Origin: Methylobacterium aquaticum
GTDB taxonomy: Bacteria > Pseudomonadota > Alphaproteobacteria > Rhizobiales > Beijerinckiaceae
NCBI RefSeq assembly: GCF_016804325.1
Contig: NZ_CP043627.1
Span: 4,917,001 to 4,981,000 of the forward strand
Length of the DNA: 64,000 nt
Direction of reading: 5' to 3'
Shown: positions 18,071 through 24,886 of the stretch, in pieces
How positions within the stretch are numbered: the first letter of the stretch is position 1
Layout: each line of letters begins with the position of its first letter
Translations under genes and position numbers: made by a program
The notes under the pieces: model-generated
What the model saw: only the letters and a program-made list of their open reading frames with translations
Told to the model about the DNA's origin: nothing
Databases searched by the model: none

Positions 18071-19018
18071 TTCCATCAGGTCCCGGCCCACCACGATCTC
18101 GCCCTTGAAGTGCGGCCGCACCGCCTCGAGCCAGACCTCGTCCTTGATGAACGGGTAGCCGCCCGGCACGAAATGCGACAGGACCAGCGTCTTCACGCCG
18201 GCCTCGGTGGCGACGCGCCCGACCTCCTCGGTGGTGGTATGGCTCGCGATCAGGTGCTCGCGCAGGGTCTTGGCGTTGGGTTCGGTGGCGATCAGCTTGT
18301 CGAGCTCGGGCAGGTACATGACCTCGTGGACGAGGATGTCGGCGCCCTTGGCGAGCGCGATCAGGTTCGGCGAGTAGCGGGTATCGCCCGAGATCACGAT
18401 CGACCGGTCGGGACAATCGAAGCGGAAGGCGAAGGCCGGCTCGACCGGCGGATGCTGCACCAGGGCGGCCGTGACGGTGACGCGCTCGTCGCGCATCACC
18501 TCTCCGGGTCCGGTGACCTCGTGCGGCACGATCAGGTCGGCGAGCGGCGGCCGGCCCTCGTCGGCCATGCGGGTCGTGATGTCGGATTCGTTGAGCTCGA
18601 GGAACTGGCGCGTCATCCGGACGAGCGGCGGCGGCCCGTAGGTGTTCACCCGGTGGGCGAGGTCGGTCGCCCAGGCGAGCAGGAGCACGTTGCCGTAATC
18701 GGCGTTGTGGTCCGAATGCTGGTGGGTGAGGAACATCGAATCGAGGGAGCCGAGCTTCAGCTTGGCCAGCACCATCTGCCGGCCGGTGCCGTTGCCGGCA
18801 TCGATCAGGTAGGTGTGCCCGTCGATCACGATGGCCTGGGCCGGCGCGGCGCGGTTCGGCTTCGGCGTCGGGCCGCCGGCGGTCCCGAGCAGGATCAGCC
18901 GCGAACGGCGCGGGGCGGGCGTCTGCGCCGCGGCACCCCGGGTGGAGAGGAGCGTCGCCAGGGCCGCCGTACCGCCGAGGATCGTCCGTCGGCTCGGGAG
19001 AAGGGTGTCGTCGGGCAT
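18065..19018 (-). CDS. Tat-exported MBL-fold hydrolase (RNase Z-like)
   Basis: This 317-residue protein has a twin-arginine signal (SRRTILGGTAALATLLS) near residues 9-25. The MBL zinc motif THQHSDHNADY lies near residues 98-108. VISGDTRYSPNLIALAKGAD contains the bridging Asp, and HTTTEEVGRVA and SHFVPG supply further histidines. The layout is RNase Z/arylsulfatase-like, but Tat export to the periplasm rules out tRNA processing, so the substrate is an extracytoplasmic small molecule of unknown identity. ATG 19018 places the Tat motif at the N-terminus. The stop codon lies inside the end of a family A repeat. The gene is divergent from a cytochrome c gene. Confidence 0.85.
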   Translation of the reverse strand: MPDDTLLPSRRTILGGTAALATLLSTRGAAAQTPAPRRSRLILLGTAGGPTPKPNRAAPAQAIVIDGHTYLIDAGNGTGRQMVLAKLKLGSLDSMFLTHQHSDHNADYGNVLLLAWATDLAHRVNTYGPPPLVRMTRQFLELNESDITTRMADEGRPPLADLIVPHEVTGPGEVMRDERVTVTAALVQHPPVEPAFAFRFDCPDRSIVISGDTRYSPNLIALAKGADILVHEVMYLPELDKLIATEPNAKTLREHLIASHTTTEEVGRVATEAGVKTLVLSHFVPGGYPFIKDEVWLEAVRPHFKGEIVVGRDLMEL

Positions 19019-19244
19019 CGTGTCGTCTCGCCTGTGGCTGCGTCCGGTCGTGCTGCGCTCGTCATGGACGGGGGCGGTCCCGTCAAGGCGCGCAGGCCGC
19101 CGTCCCGGAGCGCGGGCGACACCATGCCCGGTTCGTGCGAGAGCACCACCGCGAGGGTGTCGAGGCTGTGGCGGAGCGGCCAGCCGCGTGAGGCGGACGG
19201 GGCCGTGCGGTCCCAGCCATGACCCACGGCGAGGAGCGGAATAG

Positions 19245-19721
19245 ATGACCGTCCGAAATCGCGCCGTGTCACGCAGAGCCCGGGCCGGCCTCGTCCTGTC
19301 CTGCGCGCTCCTGCTCTCGGCCTGCGCGGACGACGACGGCGCGGCGCGGCGGCGCATGCTCGGCGAGCATCCGGGTCTCGAAGCGGCGTTGCGCGTCGCC
19401 GATCCGCGCCGGGGCGGCCGCCTCTTCGGGCAATGCGCCGCCTGCCACACGGTCGGCCCCGGCGCCGGCGACCGCAACGGTCCCAACCTCTTCGACGTGA
19501 TGAACAAGCCGGTCGCGAGCAACAGCCCGCGCTACGGCTACACGGCGGCGCTGGGCGCCCTGGGCGGCACCTGGACGCCGGAGGCGATGGACCGCTGGCT
19601 CGCCGATCCGGGCAAGGTCGCGCCCGGCACGCGCATGCGCTTCGGGGGCCTTGCCGATCCGCTGGATCGGGCGGACGTCATCGCCTACCTGCAATCGCAA
19701 TCGGCAGCCTCGGCGCGGTGA
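19245..19721 (+). CDS. Class I c-type cytochrome, lipid-anchored
   Basis: This 158-residue protein has a signal ending in the lipobox LLLSAC (Cys27), so it is probably lipoprotein-anchored. The haem motif CAACH is at residues 64-68; the axial Met is probably in PGTRMRFGG near residue 130. NGPNLFDVMNKPVAS, YGYTAALGALGGTWTPEAM and DVIAYLQSQ are typical of small soluble class I cytochromes such as cytochrome c2 or c552. It probably transfers electrons in the periplasm. The lipid anchor is less usual than a soluble form. It is convergent with the FixK-like gene next to it, and no oxidase gene is adjacent. Confidence 0.88.
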   Translation: MTVRNRAVSRRARAGLVLSCALLLSACADDDGAARRRMLGEHPGLEAALRVADPRRGGRLFGQCAACHTVGPGAGDRNGPNLFDVMNKPVASNSPRYGYTAALGALGGTWTPEAMDRWLADPGKVAPGTRMRFGGLADPLDRADVIAYLQSQSAASAR

Positions 19722-19797
19722 CGGGCGCGGGTCCTGTCCGGCCGTTCGAGACGCGTCCGGCCGGCCCTGCCGCGGCGGCGCCGATCGTTGCGGGCCG

Positions 19798-20469
19798 TCA
19801 CGCATTCAGGCGGCGGAGCGCCGCCTTGTCCCGGAGCAGGACGGTGCGGCGATGGGCCGGCAGCGCGATGACCCCGTCCCGCTCCAGCCGGGTCAGGGTG
19901 CGCGAGACGCTCTCGATCGTCAGGCCGAGATGGTCGGCGATGTCGGTCCGCGACATCGGCAGCGCGATTGCGCCGTCCGTCCCGGCCCGCTCCGCGAGAC
20001 CGAGGAGGAAGCTCGCGACGCGCTCACGCGCCGACTTGCGGCCGAGCAGCATCATGTGATCCTGCGCCCGCTCCAGCGCCCGCAGCATCGCCGCCACCAC
20101 CTCCTGGGCGAGCGCCCCGGCCCCTCCGGTCAGCGCCTCGCGGTCGCCGCGACGGAAGGCGGCGAGCGTGGTGCCGGTGAGCGCGTCGGCGCCGGTCCGC
20201 CGCTCGGCGCCGGCCTCGAGGCCGAAGATGTCGCCCGGCAGGTGGAAGCCGTCGATCTGCCGGCGTCCGTCGCTCAGGAGCCGGTAGGTCCGCACCGCGC
20301 CGGACACGACCTTGTAGAAATGCACCACGCGGTCGCCCTCGGCGTAGATCTCCTCCCCGGCCTCGAAGCGGCGGCGCGTGCCGGCGTCCGTGCCGTCCTG
20401 CCGGCTCCGGAGGGCTGGCGCGGCCTCGAACACGGGGCCGAGGCCGGCGGTGGCGAGCGCGAGCTGCAT
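19798..20469 (-). CDS. FixK-like Crp/Fnr-family transcription regulator
   Basis: This 223-residue protein has an N-terminal cNMP-binding-like beta roll (EAGEEIYAEGDRVVHFYKV, FHLPGDIFGLE) and a C-terminal winged helix (MSRTDIADHLGLTIESVSRT). The recognition helix contains E-S-V-S-R, matching the FNR/FixK contacts that read TTGA half-sites. The protein has no cysteine at all, so it cannot bind a [4Fe-4S] cluster; this is like FixK, which is controlled through transcription by FixLJ. The length of about 220 is normal. Two palindromes lie 49-93 bp upstream of the start. Target sites for such a protein would be TTGA-N6-TCAA/GCAA (one is at 21530-21543). The gene is not called fixK because orthology cannot be proved. 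Confidence 0.85.
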   Translation of the reverse strand: MQLALATAGLGPVFEAAPALRSRQDGTDAGTRRRFEAGEEIYAEGDRVVHFYKVVSGAVRTYRLLSDGRRQIDGFHLPGDIFGLEAGAERRTGADALTGTTLAAFRRGDREALTGGAGALAQEVVAAMLRALERAQDHMMLLGRKSARERVASFLLGLAERAGTDGAIALPMSRTDIADHLGLTIESVSRTLTRLERDGVIALPAHRRTVLLRDKAALRRLNA

Positions 20470-20517
20470 GGGGATCCCTCGTCCGGGTAGCGTGCGACGA
20501 CAGGGTTACGGCAGCGG

Positions 20518-20562
20518 GGAATGGCGCGACATTCCGGTCCAGCGCGTAAGGGATTTCCCTTA
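20518..20562 (-). promoter_or_regulatory. Two palindromes upstream of the FixK-like gene
   Basis: GGAATG-GCGCGA-CATTCC (20518-20535) and TAAGGGA-tt-TCCCTTA (20547-20562) are dyads of 6 and 7 bp arms. They lie 49-93 bp upstream of the regulator's start codon, where an operator would be expected. Neither matches the TTGA-N6-TCAA box, so another regulator or an autoregulatory site may be involved. Confidence 0.4.
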
Positions 20563-20567
20563 GTCCT

Positions 20568-20627
20568 CAGGCAAGGTTCTCAGGCAAGGTTCTCAGGCAA
20601 GGTTCTCAGGCAAGGTTCTCAGGCAAG
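20568..20627 (-). repeat. 13-bp tandem repeat overlapping the receiver relic stop
   Basis: The unit CAGGCAAGGTTCT repeats four times exactly (20568-20619) and partially a fifth time to 20627. The unit length is not a multiple of three, and each unit holds TCA, that is TGA on the minus strand. The array begins where the receiver-like frame ends at 20619-20621. Confidence 0.95.
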
Positions 20628-20948
20628 CGCGGCGAGGGCCGCGTGGGTGCCGGCGAGCGGCGTTCCGTCCTCGAAGGGGTTCTCGCCCACCTGCCGGAAG
20701 CCGGCTCGCGCCGCTGCATTTCCTCGGTGACCCGGCCGGTGACCGGGATGGCGGGCGGGCCGACGCGGCGCTCGCGCAGGCGGATGACGAGCGTGGCCCC
20801 GTCCATGCCGGCATGCGATGATCGACGACCAGGCAGCCCGCCCCGGCAATCCGGTCTCCCCGAGCAGGTGGGCGGCGTCCCGGGAGAGGCGGACCTCATA
20901 CCCTTCGAATTCGAGGCACGGTTCCCCGGGGGCCGGTCGCGCCGGCAT
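20619..20948 (-). pseudogene. Frameshifted FixJ-type response regulator receiver domain
   Basis: On the minus strand, four short segments in changing frames join into one receiver domain: LEFEGYEVRLSRDAAHLLGE, then GCLVVDHRMP, then MDGATLVIRLRERRVGPPAI-PVTGRVTEEM, then AGFRQVGENPFEDGTPLAG. This corresponds to the beta2, phospho-Asp (VVDHRMP-GMDG), beta4 (PVTG) and beta5 regions of FixJ-like receivers. At least three frameshifts are needed. The conserved lysine of the KP motif is Asn (ENPFED). The N-terminal DD motif and the output domain are missing. It lies immediately upstream of the FixK-like regulator on the same strand. Confidence 0.75.
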
Positions 20949-21005
20949 GACCGCCCCCCGATCGCCGGCCCTACGGGTTCGTCGATCCGTCGCGAACTCT
21001 CCCGC

Positions 21006-21419
21006 TCATCCCGGCACCCCGACGGCGTCGCGCGCGGACGGACCGTCCGGAGCCGGGATGTCGCGCAGCGAGATCACCCCGACCACGTCGTCGCCGCGCA
21101 TCACCGGCAGGTGCCGGAACCCGCCGTCGATCATCAGCCGGTGGGCTTCCGCCAGGCATGCCCCGGCATCGATCGTCCGCGGATCGGGCGTCATCACCTC
21201 CCGCACGAGGGTCAGCATGGGGTCGCGGTGGCCCGCGACGACGCGGATGGCGATGTCCCGCTCGGTAATGATGCCGACGAGGCGCCTGGCTTTCATCACC
21301 ACGAGGGCACCGATGCCGTAATCGCGCAGGCGATGGCACACGCTCGCGACGGTGAAGCTCCCGCTCACGCCGCGCACGGGACGACCGGCGAGGACGTCGA
21401 GGAGGGTTCGGTTGGGCAT
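21006..21419 (-). CDS. Two-CBS-domain protein
   Basis: This 137-residue protein is composed of paired CBS motifs. The first contains DYGIGALVVMKARRLVGIIT followed by ERDIAIRV, and the second GGFRHLPVMRGDDVVGVIS followed by LRDI. A Bateman module of this kind typically binds adenosine nucleotides (AMP, ATP or SAM) and acts as a sensor. The length is normal for standalone CBS proteins, which are frequent near respiratory genes in Methylobacterium. ATG 21419 is the best start. A FixK-type box lies about 111-124 bases upstream of the start, suggesting low-oxygen or redox control. No partner domain is fused. Confidence 0.9.
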   Translation of the reverse strand: MPNRTLLDVLAGRPVRGVSGSFTVASVCHRLRDYGIGALVVMKARRLVGIITERDIAIRVVAGHRDPMLTLVREVMTPDPRTIDAGACLAEAHRLMIDGGFRHLPVMRGDDVVGVISLRDIPAPDGPSARDAVGVPG

Positions 21420-21529
21420 CGGGCGACCTCACGCGGGGTCGGGGGCGGTCGTCGACGCCCCCGGGCTGGAACGGCCCCCTCGCGGGGGCGGGCCGGCCCT
21501 CACGATGCGGCAGGCCGTCCGGCCCGGCC

Positions 21530-21543
21530 TTGCGCTGGATCAA
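21530..21543 (-). promoter_or_regulatory. Candidate FixK/Fnr box upstream of the CBS gene
   Basis: The minus strand reads TTGATCCAGCGCAA, that is TTGA-N6-GCAA, which agrees with the FixK2-type consensus (TTG[AC]-N6-[GT]CAA). It lies 111-124 bases upstream of the CBS start codon. A FixK-like regulator with a matching recognition helix is encoded 1.1 kb away. No experiment supports binding. Confidence 0.5.
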
Positions 21544-21572
21544 ACGCCGTAAGGGGGCGGTCCGGGCCTGCG

Positions 21573-22235
21573 TCAGCCGCCCAGGGGCGACGGCACCGGC
21601 GACACGCCCTGCGCTTCCGCCGCCGCCCGCTCGGCCGCCAGCGCCCGGGCGTAGGACGGTTCGTTCGTCAGACCCGCCCAGTACGCCTTCGCGAAGTCCG
21701 GCAGCTGCTCGCCGAGCCCGGCGAACTCGGCCAGCATCAGGGCGTAGCCGATGCTGATGTCGGCGGCGGTGAAGCGGCCGGCGCAGACGAAGCGGCGATC
21801 TCCCAGCACCGCCCCGAAGCCCTTGAGCCGCGACAGGAACCAGCGTGCGTAATCCTCGACGAGGCCGGGATTGCGCCGCTCCGGCGGCTCGAACCGGCCG
21901 TAGCGCAGCACCAGGGTCTGCGGGAAGGTCAGGGTCGCCTCGCCAAAATGCAGCGCGTTGAGGTAGCGGCCGTATTCCGCCTCGTCGGGCCGCAATCCGA
22001 GTCCGCCGGCGCCGTGGCGCGCCGCAAGATATTCGCAGATCGCCGCCGATTCGGTCATCCGCGTCTCGCCATCCTCGAAGAGCGGGATCGTCCCGAGGGG
22101 ATTGAGCGCGAAGTACTCCTTGGCATGGACCCGCGGCGGGAACGGCAGCATCGCCAGCTCATAGGGCAGGCCGAGCGCCTCCAGGGCCCAGAGCGGCCGG
22201 AACGAGCGGGCGCCGACGCAGTGATGCAGCTTCAT
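21573..22235 (-). CDS. Glutathione S-transferase family protein
   Basis: This 220-residue protein has an N-terminal thioredoxin-like fold (MKLHHCVGARSFRPLWALEA, then LGTIPLFEDGETRMTESAAI with the cis-Pro and the TESAAI glutathione contact) and an all-helical C-terminal domain (GRFTAADISIGYALMLAEFA, containing the DISIGY N-capping motif). The overall layout is a canonical cytosolic GST. The probable catalytic residue is not obvious: Cys6 or Ser11 in the N-terminal loop. ATG 22235 is used because the next upstream ATGs are in a disordered region. It is a single gene and its substrate is unknown. Confidence 0.88.
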   Translation of the reverse strand: MKLHHCVGARSFRPLWALEALGLPYELAMLPFPPRVHAKEYFALNPLGTIPLFEDGETRMTESAAICEYLAARHGAGGLGLRPDEAEYGRYLNALHFGEATLTFPQTLVLRYGRFEPPERRNPGLVEDYARWFLSRLKGFGAVLGDRRFVCAGRFTAADISIGYALMLAEFAGLGEQLPDFAKAYWAGLTNEPSYARALAAERAAAEAQGVSPVPSPLGG

Positions 22236-22344
22236 GGTGTCACCAGGGGACGGTTGCTGGCCAGGTTTGGAAGGCCTGATCGGCGGGGATGGGTCGATGG
22301 TCCAAATGGTCGGTCTGTCGGATGGTCGCGCTTTGAGAGCCATG

Positions 22345-22521
22345 CCTTTTAAGGTGTCAAATACTTGGATGGTCTGCAAAAATTTACTATCGCGCAGCCA
22401 AGCTTGATGGTGCGCCCCGGGACCGAAAGTGCTCCCGATACCAGGGCGCCGATCGAGAGAAGATGGCGCGTCGACATCGGATAAAATAAAGATCATTCAC
22501 AATAAAAACCACCTTAAAAGG
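22345..22521. repeat. AT-rich segment bounded by 12-bp inverted repeats
   Basis: CCTTTTAAGGTG (22345-22356) and its exact complement (22510-22521) enclose about 153 bp that is lower in GC than its surroundings, especially 22482-22509. CTTTGAGAG also occurs just outside on the left (22331-22339) and right (22527-22535) as direct copies. The layout resembles a small inserted element with flanking duplication. No coding frame is recognised. Confidence 0.45.
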
Positions 22522-22530
22522 CCTGGCTTT

Positions 22531-22751
22531 GAGAGATTGTTTGATCGACTCCAGCACTTACCCCCACACACGACCTCATCCTGAGGTGTCAGTCGATTGA
22601 AAATCGACTGACCTCGAAGGAGGGCTCTAGGGATCGCGAAGACTTCTGGAGCCCTCCTTCGAGGCTCCTTTCAGTCGCACCTCAGGATGAGGTCGCGAGA
22701 GGGATGGGAAAAGGTCGTTGCAGCTAATTTTCGCAAGTCGAACAGGATCTG
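22531..22751. repeat. Family A nested palindromic element, copy 2 (complete)
   Basis: The left end GAGAGATTGTTTGATCGACT and the right end AAGTCGAACAGGATC (22735-22749) are imperfect inverted repeats. The core ACCTCATCCTGAGGTG and CACCTCAGGATGAGGT and the inner hairpin CAGTCGATT-gaa-AATCGACTG closely match copy 1. It lies between the GST gene and a family B element. Confidence 0.85.
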
Positions 22752-22762
22752 CTACCCTCCTC

Positions 22763-22892
22763 GTCGTTCCGCGGCCGCGAAAGCGGAGCCTGAAACCGCG
22801 GATGGTTCAGGATCGGGCGGCGATCGTCCCACCTTTCTTGAAACACCGGAGCGTCTGGATTCCGGGCTCCGTTGTCGCGGCCCCGGAATGAC
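22763..22892. repeat. Family B interspersed palindromic element, copy 3
   Basis: The right arm (TCTGGATTCCGGGCTCCG, CGCGGCCCCGGAATGAC) is well preserved. The left arm is degenerate (GTCGTTCCGCGGCCGCG) but keeps the GCGAAAGCGGAGCC block. It directly follows the family A copy 2, giving a 360-bp repeat-only interval. Confidence 0.7.
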
Positions 22893-22946
22893 CCCGTGTG
22901 GTGGAAATGGAGTGCTCACTGGATTTCAGCGTCCAGGTCGGCCGGC

Positions 22947-24572
22947 TCACGCCCCTCCCCGCTCCCGGAGCGCCCGCCGGATGATCTTCCCCGTCGCGGT
23001 CATCGGCAGGTCCTCGACGAAGGCGACGTGGCGCGGGTATTCGTGGGCGGCGAGCCGGGTACGCACGAAGTCCTGGATCGCGCGGGCGAGGTCGGGCGTG
23101 CCCTCGACGCCGTTTTTGAGAACGATGAAGGCCTTCACCGCCTCGGTCCGGACCGGGTCGGGCACGCCGACGACGCCGCACAAAGCCACCGCCGGGTGGC
23201 GCAGCAGGCAATCCTCGATCTCGCCCGGCCCGATCCGGTAGCCCGACGAGGTGATCACGTCGTCGTCGCGGCCGACGAACCACAGGAAGCCGTCCGGGTC
23301 GCGCCGGCCGAGATCGCCGGTGATCAGCCAGTCGCCGATGTACTTCTTCTCCGTCGCCTCGGGGTTCTGCCAGTAACCGAGGAACATCACCGGGTCGGGC
23401 CGGCGCACCGCGATGTGACCGGTCGTGCCGTCCGGCACCTCGCGGCCCTCCCCGTCGATGATGCGGACGTCGTGGCCGGGCACCGACTTGCCCATGGCAC
23501 CGGGCCGGGCCGGGAACAGGTCGGCACAGGACGACACGACGAGGTTGCACTCGGTCTGGCCGTAGAACTCGTTGATCGGCACGCTGAGAACCGTCTCGCC
23601 CCAGGCCAGCATCTCCGTCCCCAGGCTCTCGCCGCCGCTGCCGACCGAGCGGAGGTTCAGGCCCGGATAGGGCGCCGCGCGGGTCTGGCGCATCAGCTTC
23701 ATGGCGGTCGGCGGCAGGAAGACGTTGCGCACCTCCTGCTCGGCCATCAGGCGGAACGCCCCTTCCGGATCGAACTTCTTCGCCCGGTGCGAGACCACCG
23801 GCACGCCGTGATGCAGGGCCGGCAGCAGCACGTCGAGGAGGCCGCCGATCCAGGCCCAGTCCGCCGGGGTCCAGAACCGGTCGCCCGGTTGCGGCAGGAA
23901 GCGCTGGGGCATCTCGACCCCGGGCAGGTGGCCGAGCAGCACCCGGTGGGCGTGGAGCGCGCCCTTCGGATCGCCGGTGGTGCCGGACGTGTAGATGATG
24001 ACCGCCGGGTCGTCGGCGGCGGTATCGACCGGCGTGAAGGCGTCCGAGGCTCGCGCGCACAGGGCGTGGAAATCCTCCGCGCCCTCCTCCGCTCCGTCGA
24101 TGCAGTAGACCCGCTCCAGCGCGGGCAGCGCTTCGCGCAAAGCCGCCAGCAGCACGGCGCCGGCCCGGTCGGTGACGACGGCCCTGGCGCCGCTGTTGCC
24201 GAGGCGGTAGCGGAGCGCGTCGGGCCCGAACAGCACGAAGAGCGGGATGGTGACGAGCCCGGCCCGGAAGCCGGTGATATGGGCGATGGCGGTCTCGGGC
24301 GATTGCGGCAGCAGCACGCCGATCCGGTCGCCGCGGGCGAGCCCGTGCGCCGTCAGGACGTTGGCGAAGCGGTTCGACAGCCGGCGCAGGTCGTCGAAGC
24401 CGTAACGCTGCACGGCGCCGTCATGGTCGAGATGAATCAGCGCGAGCGGGTTGCCCGGGGCGTGCCGGTCGCAGATGTCGGTGCCGATGTTGTAGCGGGC
24501 CGGGATCCGCCAGCGGAATTTTTCGAGGAGGTCGGCGTAGCTGTCCGCGCGTTGCAGCATCGGCGTTCCCAC
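22947..24572 (-). CDS. AMP-forming acyl-CoA synthetase
   Basis: This 541-residue protein is a member of the adenylate-forming superfamily that activates a carboxylate to its CoA thioester. Core motifs are in order: A3 loop YTSGTTGDPKGALHAH, FYGQTECNLV (A5), the A7/A8 hinge TGDLGRRDPDGFLWFVGRDD then SGYRIGPGEIED, and the A10 lysine in MTATGKIIRRAL. The N-terminal part (DICDRHAPGNPLALIHLD) resembles benzoate/medium-chain acyl-CoA synthetases. The substrate is not defined: medium-chain fatty, propionyl or aromatic acids are all possible. ATG 24572 begins MGTPMLQRADSYADLLEKFR, as in the family. An upstream AACGATCGTT palindrome may be an operator. Confidence 0.92.
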   Translation of the reverse strand: MGTPMLQRADSYADLLEKFRWRIPARYNIGTDICDRHAPGNPLALIHLDHDGAVQRYGFDDLRRLSNRFANVLTAHGLARGDRIGVLLPQSPETAIAHITGFRAGLVTIPLFVLFGPDALRYRLGNSGARAVVTDRAGAVLLAALREALPALERVYCIDGAEEGAEDFHALCARASDAFTPVDTAADDPAVIIYTSGTTGDPKGALHAHRVLLGHLPGVEMPQRFLPQPGDRFWTPADWAWIGGLLDVLLPALHHGVPVVSHRAKKFDPEGAFRLMAEQEVRNVFLPPTAMKLMRQTRAAPYPGLNLRSVGSGGESLGTEMLAWGETVLSVPINEFYGQTECNLVVSSCADLFPARPGAMGKSVPGHDVRIIDGEGREVPDGTTGHIAVRRPDPVMFLGYWQNPEATEKKYIGDWLITGDLGRRDPDGFLWFVGRDDDVITSSGYRIGPGEIEDCLLRHPAVALCGVVGVPDPVRTEAVKAFIVLKNGVEGTPDLARAIQDFVRTRLAAHEYPRHVAFVEDLPMTATGKIIRRALRERGGA

Positions 24573-24614
24573 CCATCGATCGTCATGGGGACCGTTCGGC
24601 GGTCCTTCGATTGA

Positions 24615-24624
24615 AACGATCGTT
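24615..24624 (-). promoter_or_regulatory. Perfect palindrome upstream of the acyl-CoA synthetase
   Basis: AACGATCGTT, in the AT-richer context GAAACGATCGTTCATTCGTTTT, lies 43-52 bases upstream of the start codon. TetR-family repressors of fatty-acid catabolism often bind similar sites. No matching regulator is encoded nearby. This is a short-site prediction only. Confidence 0.3.
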
Positions 24625-24722
24625 CATTCGTTTTTTGGTGTCAACATGGGTGGGGGCGGGATGCGCGACGGGGATAGCAGGAGGGCGCGTGCAATCATGA
24701 CCCTCACCGCGTCCCATCCGCG

Positions 24723-24854
24723 CCCTCATCCTGAGGTGTTGGCCGATCCGCGATCGGCTGACCTCGAAGGAGGGCTCCAGGGATCGCGAGACTTCTGGAA
24801 GTCTCCTTCGAGGTCAGTCCATCAAGATGGACTGACACCTCAGGATGAGGTCGC
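24723..24854. repeat. Family A nested palindrome, core copy 3 (ends lost)
   Basis: Only the core survives: CCTCATCCTGAGGTG and its complement CACCTCAGGATGAGG. The inner hairpins differ from the other copies: GCCGATC-cgc-GATCGGC on the left and GTCAGTCCAT-caag-ATGGACTGAC on the right. The arms pair perfectly, although the sequences are unlike CAGTCGATT-gaa-AATCGACTG. Confidence 0.8.
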
Positions 24855-24886
24855 GGGTGGGACGGATGGAGGATGAATGATCCCCC

